Source of the DNA: Microcaldota archaeon
GTDB taxonomy: Archaea > Micrarchaeota > Micrarchaeia > Norongarragalinales > Norongarragalinaceae
NCBI GenBank assembly: GCA_016207165.1
Contig: JACQQD010000001.1
Span: 116,643 to 180,642, forward strand
DNA length: 64,000 bases
Reading direction: 5' to 3'
The translations under genes were made by a program, and so were the position numbers. Below are positions 47,052 through 55,288 of the stretch, piece after piece (the stretch's first letter is position 1; every line of letters begins with the position of its first letter). The notes below the pieces were generated by a model. The model saw only the letters and a list, made by a program, of their open reading frames with translations, did no database searches and had not been told where the DNA came from.

Positions 47052-47978
47052 TCAAGGCTGCATTCCTCCAAAGCGTTTCAAGAAGTCCTCCTGGACTTCG
47101 CTCCGTTTTTGCACGTTGGCCACAGCTTGCGTGAGCTTGAACAACGTTTCCCGGAGTTCTTCCGGATCAATAGCGCCTCGTCCCACCAAGTCCAGGAACT
47201 TGGCGATGCGGTGCATGTCTTCCACCGCGTACTGCTTGTCAATCGTCTCGACTTCAGCAACCCCCGTGGAAAAATCGATGACAAGACGGTTGGTGCCGTA
47301 GTGAAAACCAGAAGGGACCCAGCGCGTAATACCGCCCAGCATGGCAATGTGGTGCCGGCACAAGTCGAAGGATCCCTCAAGCAGAAGCCCAGGAAAGCGC
47401 CGCTCCATTTTCTTGGAAATCTGAAAGCCCAGTTCCAGGAGCTGCTCGGCGGCCTCGTACACGCTGCCGGCGTACACTTCCTTGGGGTAAATCAGCATGC
47501 TGGACTTGTTGAAAAAAATCTTGTTCCCATCGTGGTGAATCTGGTAGCCGTCCATGAAGCCCCGAGCCGTGGCCATGCCGCCCACATCCACCAAGCGCTT
47601 GACTAAGTCCTCCGGAACTTCCACAATGCTGAATTTGAGGATTGCCGCATGTGGCCTAAACCGAATCTTGATTTCCGTCCGGAGCAGCTCGTCGATGTTG
47701 CGGTTCCCGAACACCCTTCTTAGGACTTTTAGTTCATGCTTGCCTGCGGTGGTCAGCGTCCAGTACTTGGTTTTGGCTCCAGGCTTCAAATCTGCGAGAA
47801 CTCGTTTAACGAGGCCCAGACGCTCCAGAACGGCCAATCTTCGGTAAGCGTTGGATCGGTCGATCTTCAAAAGCTTGCCCAAATGGGTCGCGGATCCGGA
47901 TTCGTCAGCAGCCAGCAGGGCGATATATGTTGCGCCTGCCATGTTGCGGTTTTTAGGGCGACTCAAAAAAACCGCCAC
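47052..47978 (-). CDS. Winged-helix protein of the provirus right end
   Basis: 308 aa. The N-terminal winged helix (about 20-90) resembles MarR/ArsR-like folds (ADESGSATHLGKLLKIDRSN, AYRRLAVLERLGLVKRVLAD). The C-terminal 200 residues form a separate mixed domain (FRPHAAILKFSIVEVPEDLV; FHYGTNRLVIDFSTGVAEVE) that I do not recognise. It is long for a regulator, so it may also be a replication initiator or origin-binding protein, since the element has no other replication candidate. A GTG at 47978 lies within an inverted repeat; ATG 47942 (MAGATYIALL) may be the true start. Confidence 0.6.
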   Translation of the reverse strand: MAVFLSRPKNRNMAGATYIALLAADESGSATHLGKLLKIDRSNAYRRLAVLERLGLVKRVLADLKPGAKTKYWTLTTAGKHELKVLRRVFGNRNIDELLRTEIKIRFRPHAAILKFSIVEVPEDLVKRLVDVGGMATARGFMDGYQIHHDGNKIFFNKSSMLIYPKEVYAGSVYEAAEQLLELGFQISKKMERRFPGLLLEGSFDLCRHHIAMLGGITRWVPSGFHYGTNRLVIDFSTGVAEVETIDKQYAVEDMHRIAKFLDLVGRGAIDPEELRETLFKLTQAVANVQKRSEVQEDFLKRFGGMQP

Positions 47979-47994
47979 CCCGTTTTTTTGGAGT
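47961..47994. promoter_or_regulatory. Inverted repeat at the start of the winged-helix gene
   Basis: ACTCAAAAAAACCG (47961-47974) and CGTTTTTTTGGAGT (47981-47994) are near-perfect inverted arms, one base apart in length, with a 6-bp centre. The dyad overlaps the GTG start of the winged-helix gene. Autoregulation, or origin-like binding by that protein, is plausible. Confidence 0.55.
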
Positions 47995-48039
47995 GCGGCT
48001 TTTCGCTATTTTTGCGGCTCTTGAACTTTCCTTACGTTG

Positions 48040-48054
48040 CCCTCCCTCGGCATG
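48040..48054 (+). repeat. attR core, 15 bp
   Basis: CCCTCCCTCGGCATG, identical to the copy in the tRNA-Met 3' end at 36359-36373. It marks the right provirus boundary; the sequence after it is the original downstream flank of the tRNA. Confidence 0.93.
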
Positions 48055-48260
48055 GTCGCCCCGGGGGACACCTGCGCTTCGGCTCCGGTTTCCCCCTGGC
48101 ACGCCCTACGCCTCGCCCCCTTCCTTTTCGATTCGCAGCGCTAAAGTGAGGGAGGGTCAGGAAGAACGTGAAACTGGGGAGGGACGCGTCCTCCGCGGTT
48201 CAGGCATTATACCGTGGGCTCAGATTACTCCCGAAAGTTTGTCAGAATCTACGATCTCAC
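48055..48260. other. Non-coding flank with GC-rich dyads
   Basis: This is the region downstream of the tRNA-Met before integration. It contains GGGGGA...TCCCCC (48063-48096) and CGCCTCGCCCCCTTCC, which closely resembles a sequence at 63110-63129. No ORF with protein-like composition is seen. The far end holds the 3' side of the leftward lipoprotein gene. Confidence 0.5.
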
Positions 48261-50624
48261 TCAATGTTCATGATTGTATTCTCCCGACAAAATGGATTCC
48301 CGCGCTTCGCGAGCGTTGCGCGCCGGTCCAGAATCAACCGCATCTCCACGATAAACCACGTTGCCGGTTATGCTTAGGGAAATATACCCGTTTTTGTTCG
48401 TGATGCCTCGAAACAAGCCGCGCCCGCACGTGCAGGCATAAAATTTTTCAAAATTAGAAGAGGCACCCAAGCAGTATGCATAATTGTGAATGCCGCCAGG
48501 CACCATTTCATTTGCCCCGGCTTTTTTCCACGTTGCCCCGCCATCCGTTGTTTCCACCACGTTTTCCCCGTGATGGCCAACCACCAGGTGGTCGGGGTTT
48601 TTCGGATCAATAAGGATGTTTTCATAGTTTGGCAGGTGGCCAAAATTGTACAGCCAGCCCAAAAAATCTTCCTCCCGTTCCCCGCCCTCATAGTTGCGGA
48701 TTCCTTTGGTGATCTCTTTCCACGTAGCGCCGCCATCGCGGCTCTGGAATATTCCCCCGTATTTTCCTGATATTTGTTCCTCTGAGGAAAGCTGTCCAAA
48801 AAAGGTGTTGGAAGACGCAATGATGACGTCCGGGTCTGTGGGCGACATCGCCAACCGGTACGTGTATTTCAATTGTTCGTCCACTCCGAGCGGAGTAAAC
48901 CGACGCCCCCCGTCAACGCTCTTGAAAACCCCGCCTCCCAACGCAGACGCATACACGCGTTGGGGATTATGTGGGTTAAAGATAATCGAATAGACTGCAA
49001 AATTGCCAATCCCTTCTGACCTTGTCCAGCTTTCGCCCCCGTCGTTTGATTCCCAAACTCCTTCGCCGGGAGGAGTTTCAGCCACTTCGGCCCCAACACC
49101 GGTCAGGATATGGTTCGAGTTGCTCGGATCTATTGCGATGGCTTCGATGAACGTCGTGGCGCTTCCCGGTTTGTTTTTTTGAGTGAATTGGCTTCTTGCG
49201 TTTGTGGATACCGTGCCCACGAAAAAGCCTTCGCCGCCAAGATACACGCGTGAAAAATCGTGCGGATCAGGCGTTAGTGCCAGAACAAAATGGTCCGTCG
49301 CCACACGTCGATATCCCTCGCCGCCATTTTTTGACCAATAAAACCCAAGCCGATCCCATGTCCCAACATAAATTTCATTCCCGTCGTCCGGATTGACGTG
49401 CACTTCGCGTGTAGCTATTGAAACAATGCCTCGGTTCAATTCCTCGAACGTGTTGCCATTATCCGGAGAGACATAAACGCCATTGCCACCTGCGCCGACA
49501 TATATTTTTCCATCCAGCGGCACGATTTCCCCGATCCAGTCGCGAGGCAATCCTTTGGATTCTGCCCTCTGGAATGAGGTGCCATCGGTTGAAGCCCAGA
49601 GCGTAGGGTCGGGGTCCCATGTTCCAATAAAAAGGGTTGTGCCATCCGTTCCAAGACCGGTGACCTCGTGAAACACCTCTTGAAGTTCAGGAACTTTCTC
49701 CCACGATAGGCCATCGTTTGCCAGGCGGTACAGGCTTCCCCCCGTGCGGGTGTTGTACTGCAGTCGCGCGCCAAGCAAGTACAACCGATTCTTGAAAACC
49801 AAAAAACGCCCCGTAGCTAAACTCTCAAGCCCGTCATTGAACGCGACCCAGCTTTTTCCTTTGTCAGAAGAAACGAAAACGCCATCGTCCACCGTGCCGA
49901 GGTACATTTTCGAATCGAAAAACAAAACGTGATTAAAGTCGTAATGCTTGTCAAAAACGAAGCGTTTTTCCCAATGTTCTCCTCCATCATTTGAAACGAC
50001 AAGCATGCTGGTCTGGTCATGTGTGTGGCCGGGTAGATACACTATTTGATGGTCATCGGGGTCAACCGCTAGCGTATGGGAATTAAAATTGTCAGCCTGA
50101 ATGTCCCTCATAATTTGTCTGCAAAGGCCTTCCCAATTCCCCCCGTTATTCGTCGTTCGTGCGGCGCATGCGATCATTTCAGGAACATACACGATGCGCG
50201 TGTCGCTTGGATCTTCAACGATATCAAACGCCCTGTTCTCCGGGATGCCGCGCCCAATCGCGATCTGTTTCCACCATCCCTCTTTTTTTTGAAGTTCGTA
50301 GATGCCGCCGGAATACAGCGACGCCCATACCGTTCCATGGTGGGGAATCATGCGAATCACGGTCCCGCCCAGAGGTCCTGCCGTCTGTGTCCAACCGGGT
50401 TTATCTTGATTCGGGGGAAGCGTGAACGCCGAGTCATCGGTTTGCTCCGGGCTTCCTTCATCGGTTTCAGGCAACGCCGTTTGGCCGGATTCACTAGAAT
50501 CTTCAAATCCACCCGAATCTTTTTGAGGAAGCGTCTTTTGCTCTTGAATGCACCCCGAAAGAAGGAGAGAACTGATGAGAATGACGACGGCAAACGTAAT
50601 TGTCACATTCTTTTTTTTGTTCAT
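48261..50624 (-). CDS. Sortilin/BNR-repeat surface lipoprotein
   Basis: 787 aa. The signal sequence ends in a lipobox (LLLSGC) and a Glu/Ser/Pro-rich tether (residues 27-75) follows. The rest is a run of Asp-box (BNR) beta-propeller blades (SNDGGEHW, SSDKGKSW, ESNDGGESW, QSRDGGATW, TTDGGATW), as in sortilin/VPS10-like and sialidase-like ten-blade propellers. It may bind glycans or proteins outside the cell; no sialidase catalytic residues are evident. It is distinctly lower in G+C than neighbouring genes and lies right next to the provirus, suggesting separate transfer. Confidence 0.8.
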   Translation of the reverse strand: MNKKKNVTITFAVVILISSLLLSGCIQEQKTLPQKDSGGFEDSSESGQTALPETDEGSPEQTDDSAFTLPPNQDKPGWTQTAGPLGGTVIRMIPHHGTVWASLYSGGIYELQKKEGWWKQIAIGRGIPENRAFDIVEDPSDTRIVYVPEMIACAARTTNNGGNWEGLCRQIMRDIQADNFNSHTLAVDPDDHQIVYLPGHTHDQTSMLVVSNDGGEHWEKRFVFDKHYDFNHVLFFDSKMYLGTVDDGVFVSSDKGKSWVAFNDGLESLATGRFLVFKNRLYLLGARLQYNTRTGGSLYRLANDGLSWEKVPELQEVFHEVTGLGTDGTTLFIGTWDPDPTLWASTDGTSFQRAESKGLPRDWIGEIVPLDGKIYVGAGGNGVYVSPDNGNTFEELNRGIVSIATREVHVNPDDGNEIYVGTWDRLGFYWSKNGGEGYRRVATDHFVLALTPDPHDFSRVYLGGEGFFVGTVSTNARSQFTQKNKPGSATTFIEAIAIDPSNSNHILTGVGAEVAETPPGEGVWESNDGGESWTRSEGIGNFAVYSIIFNPHNPQRVYASALGGGVFKSVDGGRRFTPLGVDEQLKYTYRLAMSPTDPDVIIASSNTFFGQLSSEEQISGKYGGIFQSRDGGATWKEITKGIRNYEGGEREEDFLGWLYNFGHLPNYENILIDPKNPDHLVVGHHGENVVETTDGGATWKKAGANEMVPGGIHNYAYCLGASSNFEKFYACTCGRGLFRGITNKNGYISLSITGNVVYRGDAVDSGPARNAREARESILSGEYNHEH

Positions 50625-50725
50625 ATCAGGTACGAAGAGGGTTGTGTGCGTTTTCCGCTTTTAAGGTGTCCTCTAGTTTACACGTGATAGGCTTTGCTTC
50701 TTCCCGTTGGTTTTGGTTTTTCCAC

Positions 50726-51238
50726 TCAGCCCTGATCCCACTGGTCGCGCAGGAAGTCTTGTGGGGGGCGCCTTGGGGCGGAGTCACGGCCTTCTTGCGC
50801 GGCCCGCATTTGTTCTTTCAGCCGTTGGGCTTCTTCTTTCCGTTTTCCTGCTTTTTTTTCCCGCATTTTTCTGATTTCTTCCGCCAAGGTGGGGTTGGCT
50901 TTTGCCCAGTGCGGGTCGACGTAGAAAACCAAGTGATGCTTTCGATTTGACGGGGTTGGATTGTATATGATGCCGACGCCGCTTTCTTCGTTTTCGTAGC
51001 GGTGCGTGCCGTCGGGCAGGGTTTGGTGTACGAACTTTTCTTTGAACTCCCAGAACTTCAGTGCGGCTTCAATTCTGCCCAAGGTTTCTTGCGTGGGATT
51101 GTCCAGCCGGTAATAGAATGCTTGTTGCGGCCGTCTAAACGGGCTTTTGATGCGTTTGAGGGGTTCCGTGTCGGTCAGTTGCAGGCCGTACATTTTTCCA
51201 TTGGGTTGGTGAATGGCGTCTACGACTTCGTCCAGCAT
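50726..51238 (-). CDS. Hypothetical protein, 170 aa
   Basis: A soluble protein with a beta-rich middle (MYGLQLTDTEPLKRIKSPFR; DGTHRYENEESGVGIIYNPT, then HHLVFYVDP) and a highly charged C-terminus (KKAGKRKEEAQRLKEQMRAA). No signal, TM segment or known motif is visible. It lies about 45 bp downstream of pirin on the same strand, possibly one transcript. Confidence 0.6.
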   Translation of the reverse strand: MLDEVVDAIHQPNGKMYGLQLTDTEPLKRIKSPFRRPQQAFYYRLDNPTQETLGRIEAALKFWEFKEKFVHQTLPDGTHRYENEESGVGIIYNPTPSNRKHHLVFYVDPHWAKANPTLAEEIRKMREKKAGKRKEEAQRLKEQMRAAQEGRDSAPRRPPQDFLRDQWDQG

Positions 51239-51285
51239 GGTTGTCTTTGCGTCGCTTTTGAGTTAAAACTCTTCTTGTCTGTTAT

Positions 51286-51936
51286 TTACGTGTCCAGGTC
51301 CCACAACACGATTTCGCCGGTTCCCTCCAAAACCAGTTGGTCTTGGCTGGCCATGCGGACGGCGTCGCCGGTTTGCAGTTTCTCTTCGTTGGCGGTGATG
51401 GTTCCTTCGACGACAAACAGAAAGCCGAGGCGGTGGGGTTGGAATTCGTGTTCGAGTTTGTTGTGGTTCAGTTGGGCGATGTAGAGCGAGGCGTCTTGGT
51501 GGATTTGGACGGGTGCCAGCGTACCAGGCTGGCCGGAGGCGGTTAAGAGCCACTTGTTTTTCCGGTCTTTTTCCTTGAAGTTTTTCTGGCCATAGTTTGG
51601 TTTCAAGCCGTTGCGTTGGGGCAAGACCCACATCTGCACGAGGTGCACGGGTTGGTTTGAGTCGTTGTATTCGGCGTGTACCACGCCCGTGCCCGCGGTC
51701 ATGTATTGGATGCCGCCTTTGGAGACGGCGCCTTTGTTTCCCATAGAGTCGCGGTGGGTTAGTTTTCCGTCTAATACGTACGTGATGATTTCCATGTTTT
51801 GGTGGGGGTGTTCGTCAAAGCCTCTTCCCGGGGACATGACGTCGTCGTTGAACACGCGGAGCGGACCCCAGTTCATGTATTTGGGGTCGTGGTAGTTTGC
51901 AAAGGAAAACGAGTAGTGCGTGTCGAGCCACCCCAA
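51286..51936 (-). CDS. Pirin-family cupin protein
   Basis: 216 aa from TTG 51936, but the true N-terminus probably lies further upstream. The in-frame codons before it read ...KIFAIQKSGNRHHAN, matching the family's usual beginning, with an ATC at 51985-51987 as the only codon near a plausible leaderless start. The cupin metal site motif HPHQNMEIITYVLDG is present with GAVSKGGIQYMTAGTGVVHA, so Fe or other metal binding is likely, as in pirins with quercetinase activity. Role in vivo is unknown. Confidence 0.8.
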   Translation of the reverse strand: MGWLDTHYSFSFANYHDPKYMNWGPLRVFNDDVMSPGRGFDEHPHQNMEIITYVLDGKLTHRDSMGNKGAVSKGGIQYMTAGTGVVHAEYNDSNQPVHLVQMWVLPQRNGLKPNYGQKNFKEKDRKNKWLLTASGQPGTLAPVQIHQDASLYIAQLNHNKLEHEFQPHRLGFLFVVEGTITANEEKLQTGDAVRMASQDQLVLEGTGEIVLWDLDT

Positions 51937-51987
51937 GTTGGCGTGGTGGCGGTTTCCGCTTTTCTGGATGGCGAAGATTTTTTCGAT

Positions 51988-52079
51988 GGTTTTGTTCGGG
52001 CTTGCTTGCTATTTATCTTCGCGGCATTTCCGGGTTTTTTCAGATTCGTTTATTTATGCGGCGCGCGTTCTGGGTTTGC
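51988..52079. promoter_or_regulatory. Divergent promoters of pirin and VIT/CCC1 genes
   Basis: ATTTATCT (52011-52018) read on the minus strand gives AGATAAAT, a TATA box 25-28 bp before the ATC codon where conserved pirin sequence begins. TTTATTTATG (52049-52058) lies about 25 bp before the VIT/CCC1 ATG (52080), again consistent with leaderless transcription. Confidence 0.55.
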
Positions 52080-52808
52080 ATGGCGAAAAACGGCCGGTAC
52101 TTCGACTTGGAGGGACACCTCAAAAAGGAGCACGGGGGACTTGCGGCATCGCTGAGGGAATTCATTTTGGGCTGGCAGGACGGCCTCGTGAACGTGTTGG
52201 GCATTGTCTTGGGCGTGGCCGCGGCGACCCATGACGGCCGCATCGTCGTCATCGCGGGGTTGGCGGCCACGTTCGCGGAGAGCGTGTCCATGGCGGCGGT
52301 GGCGTACACGTCGACCAAGGCGGAGAGCGATTACTACCAGAGCCAGTTGGAAAAAGAGCGGGAGTGGATTGAACGCCGGCCGAAGGACGAGAGGGCGGAG
52401 GTGCGGGAAGTGTATTACCGCAAGGGCTTCCGCGGCAAACTGCTGGACCAAATCGTGGGGAAAATCACGTCCGACAAGAACGTTTGGCTGGATTTCATGA
52501 TGACGGAAGAGCTGCGTTTGGAGCCGGTGCCGGCGGGCAAACCGGTGCGGGACGCTGGGGTGGTTGGCGTGTCCGCCGTCATCGGTTCGCTCATTCCGTT
52601 GGCGGCGTTTTTTGTTTGGCCGGTGGCTTCCGCCGTTCCGGCGTCCGTAGCGGTTTCGCTTTTGTCCTTGTTCGTGGTGGGCGCGTTCAAGGCGAAAAAG
52701 ACGGTGGGAAGCCCCGTGCGGGAGGGGTTGGAGATGATGGTGGTGGGCGGTTTGGCCGCGGTGGTCGGCTACGCGGTGGGCGCCGCCGCGGGCGTCGTGT
52801 TGTCGTAA
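52080..52808 (+). CDS. VIT1/CCC1-family iron/manganese transporter
   Basis: 242 aa. The family features are visible: an N-terminal cytoplasmic start (LEGHLKKEHGGLAASLREFI), TM1 with LGWQDGLVNVLGIVLG, TM2 ending AESVSMAAVAYTSTKAESDY, a long hydrophilic region rich in Glu/Arg (residues 80-140) forming a metal-binding linker, and three more TM helices. It exports Fe2+ or Mn2+ from the cytoplasm, against metal stress. Start at ATG 52080 because the upstream ATG 52055 falls in the TATA box. Its neighbour pirin also binds iron, but divergence makes co-regulation only a guess. Confidence 0.88.
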   Translation: MAKNGRYFDLEGHLKKEHGGLAASLREFILGWQDGLVNVLGIVLGVAAATHDGRIVVIAGLAATFAESVSMAAVAYTSTKAESDYYQSQLEKEREWIERRPKDERAEVREVYYRKGFRGKLLDQIVGKITSDKNVWLDFMMTEELRLEPVPAGKPVRDAGVVGVSAVIGSLIPLAAFFVWPVASAVPASVAVSLLSLFVVGAFKAKKTVGSPVREGLEMMVVGGLAAVVGYAVGAAAGVVLS

Positions 52809-52853
52809 GGCTTTTAATAGATTCAGCGGCTTGATTTCTTTGGGTGTAAGGAC

Positions 52854-53069
52854 ATGAAGGCGGAGTTAAGCAAACACAAGGCGTTCTCGATTCTCGACAC
52901 GGTTCTCGCGGTGTTGGCCCTGGTTTTGGGTGTGGCGTTCGTGTTGAGCGGCTTGGGGTTGGATTTCGCGCGGGCGATCATCGGTCCGTTGACGTCCGGA
53001 GGTTTGGGCTTGGTCGTCGGCGTCGTGTTTTTGGTTTACGCGTTGCGGTTCTTCAACGTGATGCGTTGA
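52854..53069 (+). CDS. Small two-TM membrane protein, 71 aa
   Basis: Two hydrophobic segments (about 12-34, SILDTVLAVLALVLGVAFVL, and 45-66, SGGLGLVVGVVFLVYALRFF) with a short basic start. It lies 45 bp after the VIT/CCC1 gene on the same strand and may share its transcript. The C-terminus faces the convergent UspA gene, 1 bp away. Confidence 0.6.
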   Translation: MKAELSKHKAFSILDTVLAVLALVLGVAFVLSGLGLDFARAIIGPLTSGGLGLVVGVVFLVYALRFFNVMR

Positions 53070-53070
53070 A

Positions 53071-53478
53071 TCACTTGACCACGAGCACGCTGGAAGGCGC
53101 GCGGTTGACGAGTTTTTCCGAGACGCTGCCCAGAACCATTTTTTCAAGTCCTCCCACGCCCCGGTGGCCGACGACAAGCAGGTCGTAGTTTTTGGCTTCT
53201 TCGAGGATGGCGTCGGCGGGGTTGCGGGCGGCCAAAACCAGGGTGTCGTATTTCACGTCTTGGGTTTGGGCTTTGGCTTCAAGGGTTTCAAATACGGTTT
53301 CGGCTTTTTTTTGCTTGAGGGCGTCGACGTGCTGGGAAGACAGCGGGTGGGGTGCCTTGATGGTGATGACGTGCACGAAGGTCACGTGCGCCCCGGTTTT
53401 GGCGGCCAGGGCAATGCCGGTTTTGGCGGCTTTTTCGGCGGGGGCGGAGCCGTCGGAGGCAATCAGTATTTTCTCCAT
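53071..53478 (-). CDS. UspA-family universal stress protein
   Basis: 135 aa. Starts MEKILIASDGSAPAEKAAKT, the canonical first strand and helix. The C-terminal GHRGVGGLEKMVLGSVSEKL with VNRAPSSVLVVK is the G-x-x-G-x(9)-G-S/T ATP-binding pattern, so it probably binds ATP. Soluble homodimer. The preceding in-frame 39 codons are low complexity and left out. It is convergent with the 71-aa membrane gene and follows the ATPase subunit I gene by 26 bp. Confidence 0.9.
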   Translation of the reverse strand: MEKILIASDGSAPAEKAAKTGIALAAKTGAHVTFVHVITIKAPHPLSSQHVDALKQKKAETVFETLEAKAQTQDVKYDTLVLAARNPADAILEEAKNYDLLVVGHRGVGGLEKMVLGSVSEKLVNRAPSSVLVVK

Positions 53479-53504
53479 GAATGCTTTGGCGGGGGCGTTG
53501 GCTA

Positions 53505-54866
53505 TTAATGGTAATGCACGTGGTCGTTTTCCTCGCGCAACGGCGTAAACGCAATGCCTTGGTCCTGAGAGCCGAAGCGCAAGAATTCCACCCATTGCAG
53601 GCGGAGGCTTTGCAGGAACACCAAGAGGGCGCCGAATACCAGAAGCAGGGTGCCGAGGATGAGAAACGCCACGGCCGCAATGACGAGGCCTAAGGGTTGT
53701 CGGGCCGCGGTTTTGAGGGATTCAGCCAGGATTTGCGCGATGAGCAGGTGCACAATCGCCAGGGCGCCCAGGCGCAAGTAGGACGCGAGGCTGGAGGCCA
53801 ACGCCAATATTTCCTTGAAGAAAAACCACTTCTTGGCGTACGCCAGTCCAAGCACTCCCAGTGCGCTTAACGCCAGGCTTTCCGGCATCCAGGAATACGC
53901 CGCCAATCCCCCGATGACGGCCATCACGCTTGACCCGTAGAGTTTTTGTTTGCCGAAGAGTTGGCTTAACCCGGAGAGGAACAGGTGCGCCAGGCCGGCG
54001 GCGACGGACACGTACAAGAGTTGCGTGAGGTTGTGGACGGCGGCGTTTTCGCTGTTCACGGAGAATCCGAAGAATTCCCCGAAGTACAACCCAAATGCGA
54101 TGGTGGATAACGCCGCGTAGATGAGGATGGCGTTGAGCGATTTTTGCGCGGGGTTGTTTTTGGTGGTCAATGCATAACCGGCCCCGGCCAACAGCAAAAG
54201 CGCCAACCCGTAGCCCGCGTCGGCGAACATGAACCCGAAAAAAAGCGTGAAGCTCAATGCGATGGCGGGCGTGGGGTCGACTTCGTCATGCGCCGGCACG
54301 CGAAAATTGGTGGTCAGGACTTCAAAGGGTTTCAGCCAAGCCGGGTTGTCAAGTCGCGTGGGCGGCTGGTCTTTTTCGTCGGCGTCCTGTTCGTACGCGT
54401 CGTATTTGCGTTTGATCCAATCCAGATCGTCTGTTTTTGGGTCAAACCAAAACCCCAACACCAGGGTCTTCTGGGTTTTCCCTCCCAGCGATTTGGTTTT
54501 CTCCACAGCCCGTGCGTCTTGGAGTTGTTCGCGAAGCGCCGTGGCGGCAAAACCCGTGGGCTTTTTTTCGGCTTGTTTCAGGAGCGCGTCCGCGAATTGG
54601 CGTTTTACGAATTGGATGCGGTGGCTTTTCGGTCCCAAGAGTCCTTCCGAGAGCATGTCTTGGGCTTTGGGTGTAGGGAGTCTGGATAGGGCGTCTTGGA
54701 CTTGTTTTTCTTTTGTTTCGACGGGTTCAAGTTCCGGGAGCTTGAAGGGGTCCTTCACGTCGAAAAAATGCGCGAAGCCTTTCGCTTGCATTTCCTGAAG
54801 GAATTCGTCCACGTCTTCAAGCGGCAAGTGCACGTAGGCTTTCTTCAGGCGGGCGGGAAGGAACAT
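53505..54866 (-). CDS. A/V-type ATP synthase subunit I (a), shortened
   Basis: 453 aa. The N-terminal half is soluble (ARLKKAYVHLPLEDVDEFLQ to about residue 195) and the second half has about seven to eight TM helices. The family motif with the essential Arg lies in LRLGALAIVHLLIAQILAES (Arg within the penultimate helix). Full-length subunit I is 600-700 aa; the loss is mainly in the cytoplasmic arm. No other ATP synthase genes are nearby, so it is either encoded apart from its operon or acts elsewhere. The start at 54866 begins the conserved fold. Confidence 0.85.
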   Translation of the reverse strand: MFLPARLKKAYVHLPLEDVDEFLQEMQAKGFAHFFDVKDPFKLPELEPVETKEKQVQDALSRLPTPKAQDMLSEGLLGPKSHRIQFVKRQFADALLKQAEKKPTGFAATALREQLQDARAVEKTKSLGGKTQKTLVLGFWFDPKTDDLDWIKRKYDAYEQDADEKDQPPTRLDNPAWLKPFEVLTTNFRVPAHDEVDPTPAIALSFTLFFGFMFADAGYGLALLLLAGAGYALTTKNNPAQKSLNAILIYAALSTIAFGLYFGEFFGFSVNSENAAVHNLTQLLYVSVAAGLAHLFLSGLSQLFGKQKLYGSSVMAVIGGLAAYSWMPESLALSALGVLGLAYAKKWFFFKEILALASSLASYLRLGALAIVHLLIAQILAESLKTAARQPLGLVIAAVAFLILGTLLLVFGALLVFLQSLRLQWVEFLRFGSQDQGIAFTPLREENDHVHYH

Positions 54867-55003
54867 GATTATGAGGATGTGAGTTTCGCGGTTAAACCAT
54901 GGCGGATTCACCGGCCAGGAGGCCTCCCGACGTTTAAATGCGGGTTCTGGCTGGAGACACTAGAGGAAAACCGTTAAAAGCAATCTTGTTTATCAAGTTT
55001 ATC

Positions 55004-55288
55004 ATGGTGGATGTGTTGATTCGAAACGTGGACCCGGATATGTATGCGCGTTTCAAAAGCGATGCGGCGGCAAGAAAGCTGACGTTGGCTGAGGAGCTCA
55101 AGCTGGCCTTTGAGAGTTTGGCCGTGAAAAAGGGTTTGGGCAAGGACTTGCTGGATTTGCCGGTATACCGCGGGCCTCTTCGCGTCAAAAATCCCAGCGA
55201 GCGCGTGGATGAACTTTTTGCCAAGGCTGCTTACGATGATTATCTTAGACTCCAGCGTGGTCATCGCGCTCGCACTCGAAAGCGATAG
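55004..55288 (+). CDS. vapB: VapB-type RHH antitoxin
   Basis: 94 aa. The N-terminal RHH-like region MVDVLIRNVDPDMYARFKSD, AAARKLTLAEELKLAFESLA is followed by a C-terminal arm (LRVKNPSERVDELFAKAAYD) that would bind VapC. It overlaps vapC by 53 bp in another frame. GTTTAAATG near 54930-54940 may be the TATA box. The start at 55004 matches the fold; 22 in-frame upstream residues are dropped. Confidence 0.85.
   Translation: MVDVLIRNVDPDMYARFKSDAAARKLTLAEELKLAFESLAVKKGLGKDLLDLPVYRGPLRVKNPSERVDELFAKAAYDDYLRLQRGHRARTRKR

Larger units (their letters stand above)
36359..48054. mobile_element. Integrated tailless icosahedral provirus (double-jelly-roll lineage)
   Basis: An 11.7-kb element bounded by a perfect 15-bp direct repeat, one copy lying in the 3' end of tRNA-Met. 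The integrase is at the left end with its 3' end in the tRNA. Early/regulatory genes occupy 37.5-39.7 kb (RHH, winged helix, HicBA) and the virion genes run leftward from about 44.9 to 39.7 kb. A zinc-ribbon/membrane gene, a serine recombinase and a winged-helix gene fill the right end. The MCP-like, penton-like and FtsK/HerA ATPase genes together define PRD1/STIV-type viruses. No gene appears broken, so it may be functional. No DNA polymerase or recognised Rep is encoded. Confidence 0.88.
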
